A DNA stretch of 64,000 nt from MKUN01 sp964481425. Lineage in GTDB: Bacteria > Bacteroidota > Bacteroidia > Chitinophagales > Chitinophagaceae. Below are positions 16,477 to 29,900 of this stretch, piece by piece (the first letter of the stretch is position 1; every line of letters starts with the position of its first letter). Position numbers and translations under genes: made by a program. A model generated the notes under the pieces. That model saw nothing but the letters and a program-made list of their open reading frames with translations, was not told the DNA's origin and did no database searches. The DNA lies in the NCBI GenBank assembly GCA_964481425.1, contig CAYZTM010000012.1, positions 39,295 to 103,294 of the forward strand, given 5' to 3'.

Positions 16477-17519
16477 TGAAGATAAAGCGGCTCATATATT
16501 TCTTTGTTTTTGTGTTTGGTGGTTTTTTGCTGACCGCATCACTTGGTTTCTGTCCCGGGCCGGGCAGTGATGTAAACTTTGTGGTGCCCCCGGGGTGGCC
16601 ACAACCTCATTACGATTTTTCTAAGAATAAACTTACAGAGGCCGGCTTCAAGCTGGGCCGGAAGCTTTTTTTCGATCCGGGGCTTTCCCGCGACAGTTCT
16701 ACATCCTGTTCCAGTTGTCATACCCAATTTTCAGGTTTCACCCATGTGGACCATAGCCTGAGCCATGGCATCAATGGCCTGAAGGGTACACGTAATTCCC
16801 TCACATTATTCAATCTTGCCTGGAGTACATCATTCATGTGGGATGGGGGAGTGAACAACCTTGAAGTACAGCCGCTGAACCCCATCACCAACCCTGTCGA
16901 GATGGACAATACCCTGGAGCATGTTGTCACAAGACTGAATAACTCCCCTGCATACCGGCAAATGTTTTACGATGCTTTTGGGGATAGCCTTGCTACCGGG
17001 CAACATGTGTTGAAAGCCCTTGCCCAGTTCACGGTGATGTTCGAATCGTACAACTCTAAATACGACAAATACATGAGCCATGAGTCGGGGGGGGAGATGA
17101 CCAAAGAAGAACTGAAAGGCCTGAAAATATTCAGGAAGCACTGCTCCTCCTGTCATACGGAACCCCTGTTCACGAATTATTCTTTTCAGAACAATGGTTT
17201 GCCTGTAGATACCGAGCTGAATGATTATGGCAGGATGCGCATAACACATGATCCGGCTGATTCACTAAAGTTCAAAGTGCCCTCCCTGCGAAATATTGTT
17301 AATTCATATCCATATATGCACGATGGCCGCTTCGGTAGCCTGGAACAGGTGCTGGACCATTACACGAATGGTATCGTGAAAAGTCCGACCCTGGCAAAAC
17401 AGCTCAGGAAAAAGATAAAACTAAATGATGAGGACAAGAAGGACCTTATCGCGTTCCTGAAAACACTTAGCGATAAACAATTCCTCTTTGACATGCGTTT
17501 CAGGAACTATCTTTATTAA
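16476..17519 (+). CDS. Di-haem cytochrome c peroxidase family protein (MbnH-like)
   Basis: 347 residues, exported (hydrophobic N terminus with FCPGPG near residue 26, a possible lipidation or cleavage site). Two CSSCH haem-c motifs lie at 78-82 and 223-227. The pattern LGRKLFFDPGLSRD, then GTRNSLTLFNLAWSTSFMWDGG and the C-terminal VPSLRNIVNSYPYMHDGRF is that of the bacterial CcpA/MauG/MbnH superfamily. Its start overlaps the MbnP-like stop (TAATG), implying coupled translation and joint function. A protein-modifying role as in MbnH is more likely than plain peroxide removal, by context; the sequence alone does not decide. Confidence 0.88.
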   Translation: MKIKRLIYFFVFVFGGFLLTASLGFCPGPGSDVNFVVPPGWPQPHYDFSKNKLTEAGFKLGRKLFFDPGLSRDSSTSCSSCHTQFSGFTHVDHSLSHGINGLKGTRNSLTLFNLAWSTSFMWDGGVNNLEVQPLNPITNPVEMDNTLEHVVTRLNNSPAYRQMFYDAFGDSLATGQHVLKALAQFTVMFESYNSKYDKYMSHESGGEMTKEELKGLKIFRKHCSSCHTEPLFTNYSFQNNGLPVDTELNDYGRMRITHDPADSLKFKVPSLRNIVNSYPYMHDGRFGSLEQVLDHYTNGIVKSPTLAKQLRKKIKLNDEDKKDLIAFLKTLSDKQFLFDMRFRNYLY

Positions 17520-17906
17520 GACATGAGAAAATAATTATTACAAAATATATGCTATGTATAAAAGCATATTTTTTAGGACAAATCGTTTATTGCTTAATCA
17601 ACCATCGCCATATTTTTGTTAACCATATATCATATTAATTATCTGATTTACAGCTTTTTATAGCTTTTTTATTAGGATAAACCTCATGATTTCTTCATAT
17701 GACTGGTAACTTTTTATGAAGTCTGTTATTAATGCTATTGTAAATCTTTAAAAGGTGTATTATTTTGTGCCGTAACATAAGCATATTCTGCCGGGTGCAT
17801 TTTTGCAGTCGTGCGGGATATGTGTATAGGGAAATTGCCAAAACAAGTTTGAATGATCTCTGTTTACAAATCACTTAATGTGCAGTTAAGCTCAACGAAA
17901 AGTCTT
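17520..17906 (+). promoter_or_regulatory. AT-rich spacer with a candidate promoter for the giant repeat protein
   Basis: No gene is visible in this 0.39-kb AT-rich region. It contains a near match to the Bacteroidota housekeeping promoter (TTTG, 19 nt, TAnnTTTG): ATTG at 17737-17740 and TTATTTTG at 17760-17767, spaced exactly 19 nt. Transcription would start near 17773, leaving a leader of about 130 nt. No terminator of convincing form was seen after the peroxidase gene. Confidence 0.35.
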
Positions 17907-20900
17907 ATGAGAACACAGCTACGTAGTATCCTCCCTTCCCGAATCTTTTTACTGTTGGTAATGTTGACCTCATTCGCATGGGATGCGAATGCAGCTGTAC
18001 CCATTACCCCGGTATTGGTGGGAAACACAACCGTTTGCCAGAATACGACCAATACGTATACTGTGTCGAACGTGGACCCTACCACCACGAGTTATTCCTG
18101 GGCCTATACCGGCACCGGTGTTAACTTCAGTGGTTCAGGCTCTTCCATAGACCTTACGTTCACTGCGGCTGCGACCAGTGGTGATCTTACGGTGACGGCG
18201 TACAACGTGGATGGTAGCTCTACTTCTGCACCATATTCCATAACCGTAAATCCTTTGCCAACCCTGACCGGGCCTTTATCGGGTACGGCAGTTCTTTGTG
18301 CCAATGCAGGTGCTACGAACTATACGGTCGCCGGTGATGCCAATGTGACCACCTTTCACTGGAGCTATAGCGGCACAGGCGTTTCCTTCTCTAATACTTC
18401 CGCAACAGGAACCAATTCATTCAACTTCGGCCCGAGTGCAACATCGGGCACCATAAGCGTATATGGCAGCAATGCCTGCGGCAATACTTCTACTGTTACT
18501 TATTCTGTTACTGTTAACCCGGCAGCACCTACTGCTTTCTCTATTACGGGTAGCGCGACTGCTTGCCAGGGCGCAACAGGTGTTACCTATTCTGTTCCTG
18601 CGAATGCCAACGTTTCCTCTTACAGTTGGGGCTATACAGGTAGCGGTGCTACCATCTCCGGTAACGGTACCAATACGATCACGGTAAATTTCAGTAACAC
18701 TGCAACCTCAGGTGACATCACACTTACAGAAAGTAATGCCTGCGGCAGCGCCAGCAACACATTATCTGTTTCAATAACTGACTTGCCTTCTCTCACAGGA
18801 CCTGTAACCGGTACATCCACATTATGCGCAGGCGATGGTGCAACCAATTTTACAGCTACCGGCGGTACAGGTATTACTACCTACCACTGGAGTTATAGCG
18901 GTACCGGTGTAAACTTTACGAATGCTACTGCTACCAATACGAATAGTCTTGATTTTACAGCTTCTGCTACTTCAGGTATACTTAGTGTTTACGGTACCAA
19001 CACTTGTGGTACTACAGCTACGGTAACTTATTCTATAACAGTTAATCCCGCAGCGCCAACCGCATTTAGTATCACAGGTACGGCTTCTGTATGCCAGGGC
19101 CAGACCGGTGTTACCTACTCGGTACCGGCTAACCCGAATGTCACTTCATATGTATGGGCATATACCGGTGGTGGTGCAACTATAACAGGTAACGGTACTA
19201 ATAGTATTACAGTAAACTATGCAGCGAATGCGTCAAGTGGTAACATTCAGCTTACCGAATCAAATGCCTGTGGTTCCGTTGGCCCGACCACTTTTGCGGT
19301 GACTGTGACCAACACACCGACATTAACAGGTCCGCTTTCGGGAACTGCGACAGTGTGCCAGGGCACAGGCCCAACCACTTATACAGTAGCAGGTGGTGCT
19401 AATATCACTACCTATAACTGGAGCTATAGCGGCACAGGTGTTACATTCTCTAACGCCACTGCTGCCAATACCAATGATCTTACCTTTAGCGGCACGGCTA
19501 CTTCAGGTATATTAAGTGTATATGGTACCAATGCCTGCGGCACTACATCTACGGTTACTTATTCTATTACGGTTAATGCTGCAGCACCTACTGCTTTTAG
19601 CATTACAGGTACTGCTAATGTGTGCCAGGGACAAAATGGTGTTACGTTTTCTGTACCTAATAATCCTAATGTTACTTCATATGCCTGGTCTTATAGTGGT
19701 ACAGGGGCTAATATAACCGGTAATAATACCAATAGTATTACGGTCAATTTCGGTGCTACTGCTACCAACGGTAATATAACACTGACCGAATCTAATGCCT
19801 GTGGTTCTACCGGACCTACCACATTTGCAGTTACCGTAGGTGCTCTGCCAACCTTGACAGGTCCTGTAACAGGTACAGCAACAGTGTGCGCCAACGCAGG
19901 TAGCCCGGTAACCTATACAGCTACTGGCGGTGCAAATATCACTACCTACAACTGGAGCTATAGCGGTACGGGTGTTACTTATTCAAATACAACAGGTAGC
20001 AATACTAATGACCTGACCTTCGGGCCAAGTGCTACTTCGGGTACATTAAGTGTATATGGTACCAACTCTTGTGGTACTACCTCTACCATAACTTATTCGA
20101 TCACGGTTAATCCCGCTGCGCCTACGGCCTTCAGTATAACAGGTACGGCTAATGTGTGCCCCGGCCAGACAGGTGTTACTTATTCGGTACCTGCCAATGC
20201 GAATGTTACTTCATATGCCTGGTCTTATTCCGGTATAGGTGGCAGCATAGTGGCAGGTAATAATACTAATAGTATCACTGTCAATTACGCAGCTAATGCT
20301 ACAAGTGGTAATATAACCCTTACTGAATCCAATGCTTGTGGTTCGGTAGGGCCTACCACATTTGCAGTTACGGTTGGTACTGCACCTACTTTGACCGGCC
20401 CGATATCGGGTACGGCCTCTGTATGCCAGGGTACTGGTCCTACTACATATACTGTAGCAGGCGGTGCGGGCATCACTACTTATAACTGGGCATACACCGG
20501 CACAGGGGTGGCCTTCTCAAATGCTACTGCAACAGGCAGCAATGACCTGACCTTTAGCGCCAATGCTACTTCAGGTACATTGAGTGTGTATGGTACCGGT
20601 ACCTGCGGCAATACGCCAACCGTTACCTATGCTATTACAGTTAATCCTGCAGCTCCGACTGCATTTAGTATAACAGGTACGGCTGCTGTGTGCCAGGGTC
20701 AGACAGGCGTTTCTTATTCAGTTCCGGCAAATGCCAATGTGAGCAACTATAACTGGGTGTACAGTGGTACAGGTGCTACCATCACAGGTAACAATACCAA
20801 TGCCATTACCATCAACTTCGGTGCTACTGCCACCGGCGGTACGCTGACATTGACAGAAACCAACACCTGCGGCAGTACAAACAACACATTTACAATAACA

Positions 20901-23900
20901 GTTAATCCGACACCAACCCTGACAGGGCCAATGTCTGGTACGGCAACCGTATGTCAAAGCACAGGCCCAACTACATATACAGTTGCCGGTGGTGCTAACA
21001 TCACATCATATACATGGAGTTATTCCGGTACAGGTGTTACTTATTCCAACACCACCGCAACAGGTAGTAATGACCTGACCTTTGGTGCCACTGCCACATC
21101 GGGCATATTGAGCGTGTACGGAACAAACACATGTGGTACTACTTCTACTGTTACTTATTCTATTACTGTTAACCCGGCTGCCCCGGTTGCCTTCAGCATC
21201 ACAGGTACATCGCCGGTGTGCCAGGGCCAGAATGGGGTAGCTTATTCAGTGCCTGCCAATGCAAATGTGACATCGTTCGTTTGGTCATACAGCGGTACAG
21301 GTGCTACCATCACAGGTAATGGTACTAATGCCATCACGATGAACTTCGGTGCGACTGCAACCGGTGGTACCTTAACGCTGGTAGAAACCAACAGTTGTGG
21401 TACGCAAAACAATACATTTGTTATAACCGTAAATCCGGCAGCATCGCTTAGCGGCCCGATATCGGGGCCTGCAACCGTATGCCAAAGTACCGGCCCAACT
21501 ACATATACGGCAGCTGGCGGCACAGGCATTACTACATATAACTGGAGTTATAGTGGTACAGGTGTTACCTTCTCCAACGCTACGGCTACAAATACCAACG
21601 ACCTGACCTTTGGTGCAAATGCTACCTCAGGTATATTGAGTGTATATGGTACGGGAGCCTGCGGTACTACATCGACAATTACATATTCAATAACCGTTAA
21701 TCCTGCTGCACCTGTAGCATTTGTTATCAATGGTACCTCACCGGTTTGCCAGGGTCAGAACGGTGTAGTTTACTCGGTACCAGCTAATCCTAACGTATCT
21801 ACCTACTCATGGGTATACAGTGGTACAGGCGCTACCATCACGGGTAACGGCACCAATAGTATTACAATGAACTTTGGCGCAACCGCAACAGGCGGTACGC
21901 TGACATTGACAGAAACAAACACTTGCGGTTCTACTAACGGAACCTTTACCATAGTAGTGAATCCTGCGGCTACATTGACCGGTCCTTTATCGGGTACCGC
22001 GACAGTATGTCAGAGCACAGGCCCCACTACTTACACCGCAGCAGGTGGCGCAGGCATTACTACCTATAACTGGAGTTATAGCGGTACGGGTGTTACCTTC
22101 TCTAATGCTACAGCTACCAATACCAATGACCTGACCTTCGGAGCAAGTGCAACCTCCGGTATATTGAGTGTATATGGTACAGGCTCTTGCGGTAACACAG
22201 CTACTTTGACTTATTCTATTACAGTTAACCCCGCTGCTCCTACTGCATTCAGCATTACTGGTGTATCACCGGTATGCCAGGGCCAGACCGGTGTTGCTTA
22301 CTCGGTGCCTGCCAATGCGAATGTAACCTCGTTTGCATGGTCATATAGCGGAACCGGTGCTACCATCACAGGTAACGGTACCAATGCGATCACCATGGAC
22401 TTTGGCGCAACCGCTACCGGTGGTACGCTGACATTGGTTGAAACAAATAGCTGCGGTACCCAGACTAATACATTTGTGATAACAGTTAATGGCACACCAA
22501 CGCTTAGCGGGCCGATATCCGGTAACGCTACAGTCTGCCAGAACGATCCCCCTGTTACTTATACAGCAGGTGGTGGTGCAAATATCACAACCTACAACTG
22601 GAGCTATAGTGGTACAGGTGTTACCTTCTCCAATGCTACAGCAACTAACACGAACAACTTTACATTTGGCCCAAGTGCCACATCAGGTATCATAACCGTT
22701 ACCGGTACAGGTACTTGCGGCACTACAGCGCCGATAACATATGCAGTTACGGTTAACCCTGCTGCTCCTACAGCATTTAGTATTACCGGTGTATCACCGG
22801 TATGTCAGGGCCAGACCGGTGTCGCTTACTCAGTACCGGCCAATGCCAATGTGACATCATTCACATGGACATATAGCGGTACAGGTGCTTCTATTAATAA
22901 TAACAATACCAATGCAATAACTATTGACTTTGGTGCAACAGCTACTGGCGGTACCCTTACACTGGTTGAGACCAATAGCTGCGGTACACAAACCAATACA
23001 TTTGCAATAACTGTTAATAGTACACCAACGCTGACCGGCCCGCTCTCAGGATCTGCTGCAGTATGTCAGAACGATCCGCCGGTTACATATACTGCTGCCG
23101 GTGGTGCAGGTATTACTACCTACAACTGGAGCTACAGTGGTACAGGTGTTACCTTCTCTAATGCTACAGCAGCCAACACGAACAACTTTACGTTTGGCCC
23201 CAGCGCTACTTCGGGTACCATAACCGTTACCGGTACAGGTACATGTGGTACTACAGCGCCTATAACATATGCAGTTACAGTTAATCCTGCAGCTCCGGCA
23301 GCATTCACTATTAATGGTAACAGTAACGTTTGCCAAAGCACGACCGGTAACGTTTATTTCGTACCATCGGTTGTAGGCGTAACTTATAGCTGGACATATA
23401 GTGGTACAGGTGCTACCATAAATAATAACAATACAAACAGTGTAAGCATTGACTTTAACAATGCTGCTACAAGTGGTACACTCACCCTCGTAGAATCGAA
23501 TGCCTGTGGTACGCAAACCAATACATTCGCTATTACCGTAGGTGCTTTGCCAACGTTGACTGGTCCGCTTACCGGTACTAACCCGGTATGTCAAAATGTA
23601 GGTGCAGTTACTTATACAGCTACAGGTGATGCAAACGTTACTCAGTTCCACTGGGCTTATACCGGTACCGGTGTTAGTTTCTCGAACACTACTGCTGCTA
23701 ACAACAACAGCTTTAACTTTGGTCCGAGCGCTACTTCCGGCACTTTAAGCGTATACGGTACTAACAGTTGTGGCACCACGCCAACGCTGACCTATGCAAT
23801 AACTGTTAACCCGCAGGCGCCAAATGCATTTAGCATCACAGGTTCTGCAACAGTATGCCAGGGCCAGACAGCAGTAAGCTACTCTGTGCCTGCCGATCCT

Positions 23901-26900
23901 AATGTAACTACTTGGACATGGTCTTACAGCGGAACAGGCATCACGATCAATAACAATAACACCAACAGCATTAATATAGATTACAGCAACACAGCAAGCA
24001 GCGGTACGCTGACACTTGTTGCTACTAATACCTGTGGTACACAGACCAATACTTTTGACGTAACCGTTAACCCGCTTCCGACCCTAACGGGCCCGCTTAG
24101 CGGTACTAACCCGGTATGTCAAAATGCAGGTGCTCTGACATATACCGTAGCCGGTGGTGCTAATATCACTACCTACAACTGGGCTTATTCCGGTACAGGT
24201 GTTACCTTCTCCAATGCTACAGGCACTAATACAAATAGCTTCAATTTCGGCCCAAGTGCTACTTCCGGTACAATGACCGTAAGCGGTACCAATGGTTGTG
24301 GTACTACTGCTAATGTTACCCTGCCGATCACGGTTAATCCTTCGGCACCGGTTGCTTTCAGTATAACAGGTACATCACCTGTATGCGTTGGCCAGGCAGG
24401 GGTATCTTATTCAGTACCGGCCAATGTCAATGTCAATACCTACACATGGAGCTATAGTGGCACAGGTGCTACAATAAACGGTAACGGTACCAATGCCATA
24501 ACTATCGACTTTAGTGCATCGGCAACCAGTGGCACATTGACGCTGGATGAGACCAACTTCTGCGGTACTACTACTAATACATACTCAATTACCGTTACAC
24601 CGATACCATCACAACCGGCATCGATCACAGGTACTACAACGCCTTGCCAGGGTACTACCGGTAATGCATACTCTGTTACCGCCGATCCTAATGCTACCAC
24701 TTATACCTGGACCTATAGCGGTACAGGTACAACGATAAACGGTAATGGCACCAACAGCATTACTATCGATTTCGACAATACTGCTACTTCAGGTACTTTA
24801 AGTGTAACTGTTGGTAATGCCTGCGGTACATCGCCGGCACAGACACTGGCATTGACCATGCAGCCGGGTGCATTCCAGCCGGGTAGCTTTACAACGGCCA
24901 GCACATCGGTTTGTGCTGGAGGAAGTGCAAACTATGTAGTGCCTGCAGTTATAGGTGCTACTTATACATGGAGCTATAGCGGCACAGGTGTTACCTTCAG
25001 CGGTCCGCCAAGCAATGCCGTTACAGCAATATTTGCTAACAATGCTACATCAGGTGTGATCAGTGTAACTGCCACTACTTTCTGTGGTACATCTGCACCA
25101 AGGTCAATAGGTGTTACCGTAACACCATTGCCGACAACTCCTGCAGCATTCCTCAGCAGCAGCGCTACAGTATGCCAGGGCCAGACAGGTGTTAACTACT
25201 CAGTGGCCCCTGATCCGAATGCTACATCATTCAGCTGGAGCTACAGTGGTACTGGTGCAACCATAAATGGTACAACCAATGCTGTTACCATTGATTTCGC
25301 CAATAATGCCACTTCCGGCACATTGAGTGTTTCTTCAGTGAATGCCTGCGGTACATCTACTGCCCTTACCATGGCAATAACAGTGAACCCGCTGCCCACA
25401 CAACCGGGTGCGATCACAGGTACTGCAAGTCCTTGCCAGGGTGCAGTTGGCGTTGCATATAGTGTGACCAACGATCCGAACATTACTACATATAACTGGA
25501 CCTATACCGGTAGCGGTGCAACCATTACAGGTACAGGTAATGCAATAACTATTGATTTCAGCAATACAGCTACTTCAGGCACGCTGAGCGTTACAGGTAC
25601 CAATAGTTGTGGTACTTCTACAGCAAGCACTTATGCTATCAGCGTAAGTCCGCTGCCAACTCAGCCGGGCAATTTCACAGCATCTACTCCGACAGTATGC
25701 CAGGGTCAGACAGGTGTGATCTATACCGTTCCGAATGTTGCAGGCAATACGTACACATGGACCTATACCGGTACAGGTGTTACGGGCCTCGGCAGCACAA
25801 CGAATACTGCTACGCTTGACTTCAGTGCTACTGCTACATCGGGTACATTGAGTGTAACCACTACCAATGCCTGTGGTACATCAACTGCAAGGACACTGGC
25901 CATCACAGTGAATGGTGTACCGGCCACTCCGGGCGCGATAACAGGTACTAACCCTGTGTGCGCAGGTGCTAACGGTGTATCTTATTCAGTGACCAATGAT
26001 CCGACCGCAACATCTTATACATGGACCTACAGCGGTACCGGTGCTACCATTACCGGTACAGGCAACAGCGTACTCATCACGTTTGCGAACAATGCTACCT
26101 CAGGTACATTGAGCGTAACAGCGAATGATGCTTGTGGCTCATCTACAGCAAGCACTCTGGCTATAACAGTTACACCGATACCTTCACAGCCAAGCGTAAT
26201 AACCGGTACTACACCGGTATGTGCCGGTTCCGTAGGTAATGTGTACAGCGTGACCAACGATCCGAATGCTACATCATATACATGGAGCTACAGTGGTTCA
26301 GGTGCTACCATCACCGGTACCACTAATAGCGTGAGCATCGACTTCAGCAATACAGCTACTTCAGGTACGCTTACTGTAAATGCAGTGAACGCCTGTGGCA
26401 CTTCTACTGCAAGGACGCTCGCAATAACCATTACACCGATACCTTCACAGCCGGGTGCATTTACTGCAGGTACGCCTACAGTATGCCAGGGCCAGACAGG
26501 TGTTCTGTACACCGTGCCGAATGTGGCTGGTGTAACTTACACATGGACCTACAGCGGTACAGGTGCTACCATCAACGGTACAGGTAACAGCGTACTGGTT
26601 GACTTCTCTAATACAGCTACTTCAGGTACACTGAGTGTTACGGCTACCAATGCATGCGGCACTTCAACTGCCAGGACGATAGATATCACAGTGAATCCGC
26701 TGCCGACCGCTCCGGGTGCTATTACAGGCACATCGCCTGTATGCCAGGGTCAGAATGGTGTAGCATTCTCTGTAACTAACGATCCTACCGTTACCTATTC
26801 ATGGGATTACACCGGTAATGGTGCCAGCATCACAGGTAGCGGTAACAGCATATTGGTGAACTTCGCCAACAATGCTACTTCCGGTAATATAGAGGTTACG

Positions 26901-29900
26901 GCTACCAATGCCTGCGGTACATCTGCTGCAACAACATTTGCTGTAACGGTTAACCCGCTGCCAACACAGCCGAGTGTGATAACCGGTTCGGTTACCGCTT
27001 GCCAGGGTTCTGTTGGTAATGCTTATTCTGTGACCAACGATCCGACCATTACTACATACAACTGGACTTACTCCGGTCTCGGTGCTACAATTACCGGCAC
27101 AGGCAATGCAGTGACAGTTGATTTTGCTAATAATGCTACATCAGGCACATTGAGTGTAACAGCTACCAATGGCTGCGGTACTTCTACTGCAAGGACACTG
27201 GCCATTACGATGAACCCGCTGCCGACACAGCCGGGCGCTATCTCAGGACCTGCTGCAGTATGCCAGAGCTCGAATGGTAATACTTACTCTGTGACCAATG
27301 ATCCGTCTGTAACTTATACATGGACCTACAGCGGTACAGGTGCTACCATCAACGGTACAGGCAGCACGATAACCATAGACTTCAATGCTACGGCTACAAG
27401 CGGTACATTGAGCGTAACGGCTACCAATGGTTGCGGTACTTCTACTGCTACCACTTATGCAATAACTGTTAACCCGCTGCCAACTGCACCGGCTGCCATC
27501 ACTGGTTCCGCTACTGCTTGCCAGGGCTCAACAGCCAATGCATACTCTGTGACCAACGTTGCAGGTACCACTTATACATGGACCTACAGCGGTACAGGTG
27601 CTACCATAACAGGTAATGGCAGCAATGCAATAACAATCGACTTTGCAAACAATGCCACATCAGGCACACTGAGTGTTACTGCAACAACTACATGCGGTAC
27701 CTCATCGCCGACCACACTGGCAATAACCATCAACCCGCTGCCAACCCAGCCGGGTGCTATAACCGGTGCTTCACCGGTATGCCAGGGTCAGACAGGTGTT
27801 GCCTACTCTGTAACTAATGATCCGACTGTAACTTATACATGGACCTACAGCGGTACAGGTGCTACCATCAATGGTACTACCAACGCGGTAACAATTGACT
27901 TCAGCAACACGGCTACCAGCGGCGTACTGAGCGTAACAGCTACCAACGCCTGCGGTACTTCAGTTGCTACTATTAAGTCAATAACTGTTAACCCGCTGCC
28001 TGCAGTGCCAAACACGCCTTCAGGACCTACCAGCGTATGTCAGAACCAGAATGGTGTACTGTACACCGTACTGAACGATCCTACAGTTACTTCGTATACA
28101 TGGTCGTACAGTGGTACAGGTGCAAGCATCAGCTCGTTTGGTAACAATGCCAGCATCAACTTCAGTGCTACGGCTACTTCAGGTGACATAACAGTTACCG
28201 CTACCAACGCCTGCGGTACTTCACTGCCTTCTGCTCCGCTTTCAGTGACAGTAAATACATTACCGACCACTCCGGGCGCTATTACAGGTACAACGCCTGT
28301 TTGCCAGGGTGACTTTGGTGTTGCCTACTCTGTGGTCAATGATCCGACCGTGACCTACACATGGGCGTACAGTGGTACAGGTGCTACCATCACAGGTAAC
28401 GGTACTAGTACTATATCGATAAATTATGCAAACAATGCAACTTCAGGTAACCTGACCGTATTTGCAACAAATGCCTGCGGTACCTCTTCTACAAGTTCGT
28501 TCGCGGTACTGGTTAACCCGCTGCCGCAGCAACCAGCAGCCTTCTCGGTATTCACCGATTCGGTTTGTGCCGGTACTTCGGGTGTGGTTTATACCGTGCC
28601 GAACGATCCTAGTGTGACCTATACATGGGCATACAGCGGAGGTGGTGCTACCATCAACGGTTCAGGTAATTCTGTAACAGTTGATTACTCGCTTGCGGCT
28701 ACTTCAGGTACATTGAGCGTAACTGCTACCAATGCCTGCGGTACTTCTACTGCACGCACGCTGAACATCACGATCATGCCGCTGCCGGTTACTCCGGGTG
28801 CAATAACAGGTACAACTCCTGTATGCCAGGGTCAGTCAGGCGTAGCTTACTCAGTAACTAACGACCCGACAGTGACCTACACATGGACTTACAGTGGTAC
28901 AGGTGCTACTATCAATGGTACAGGTAACGCAATAACCATGGACTTCGGTGCTACTGCTACCGGTGGTACACTGAGCGTAACAGCTACCAATAGCTGCGGT
29001 ACTTCTACTGCCAGCACATTTGCGATAGTGGTTAATCCGCTGCCTGCTCCGCCAAGCGCTATCACAGGTACATCGCCTGTATGCCAGGGCGACCTTGGTG
29101 TTGCATACTCTGTGACCAACGATCCGACAGTAACCTATACATGGACTTATACCGGTACAGGTGTTACCATAAACGGTACTACCAACGCAGTGACACTTGA
29201 TTTCAGCACAACGGCTACATCAGGTACACTGAGCGTAACAGCTACCAATGGTTGCGGTACATCACTGGCAAGCAACTTCTCTATACAGGTTAACCCGCTG
29301 CCTGCTCAGCCGGCTGCGTTCATAACATATAGTGATACTGTATGCCAGGGACAGAATGGTGTTATCTACACTGTGCCGAATGATCCGACCGTGACCTACA
29401 CATGGACCTACAGCGGTACCGGTGCTACCATCGCCGGTTCCGGTAACAGCGTAGCACTTACCTTCAGCAATACGGCTACATCCGGTACACTGAGCGTGGT
29501 GGCTAACAACGGTTGCGGTACTTCACTGCCAACCACTATAGATATCACGGTTAACCCGCTGCCAACTACACCGGGCGCTATTACAGGTACATCGCCTGTA
29601 TGCCAGGGCGACGTTGGTGTTGCATACTCTGTGACCAACGATCCTACAGTAACCTACAACTGGGCTTACTCGGGTCTCAATACAACTATAGTTGGTTCAG
29701 GTAACGCGATCACACTGAGCTTCGGTACCAACGCAACATCGGGTACACTGAGCGTGACAGCGACCAATGCTTGTGGTACATCAACTGCCAGCACGTTCCC
29801 GATCACGGTTAACCCGCTGCCATTGCAGCCGAGCGTGATCACTGGTCCGACTTCAGTATGCCAGGGCCAGACAGGCGTATCTTACCAGGTACTCAACGAT

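Noticed and set aside
23046..23651. A 201-codon minus-strand frame inside the giant gene
   Set aside because: It is a by-product of the repetitive codon usage; the translation is Cys/Thr/Ser low complexity and similar shadows occur throughout the array.
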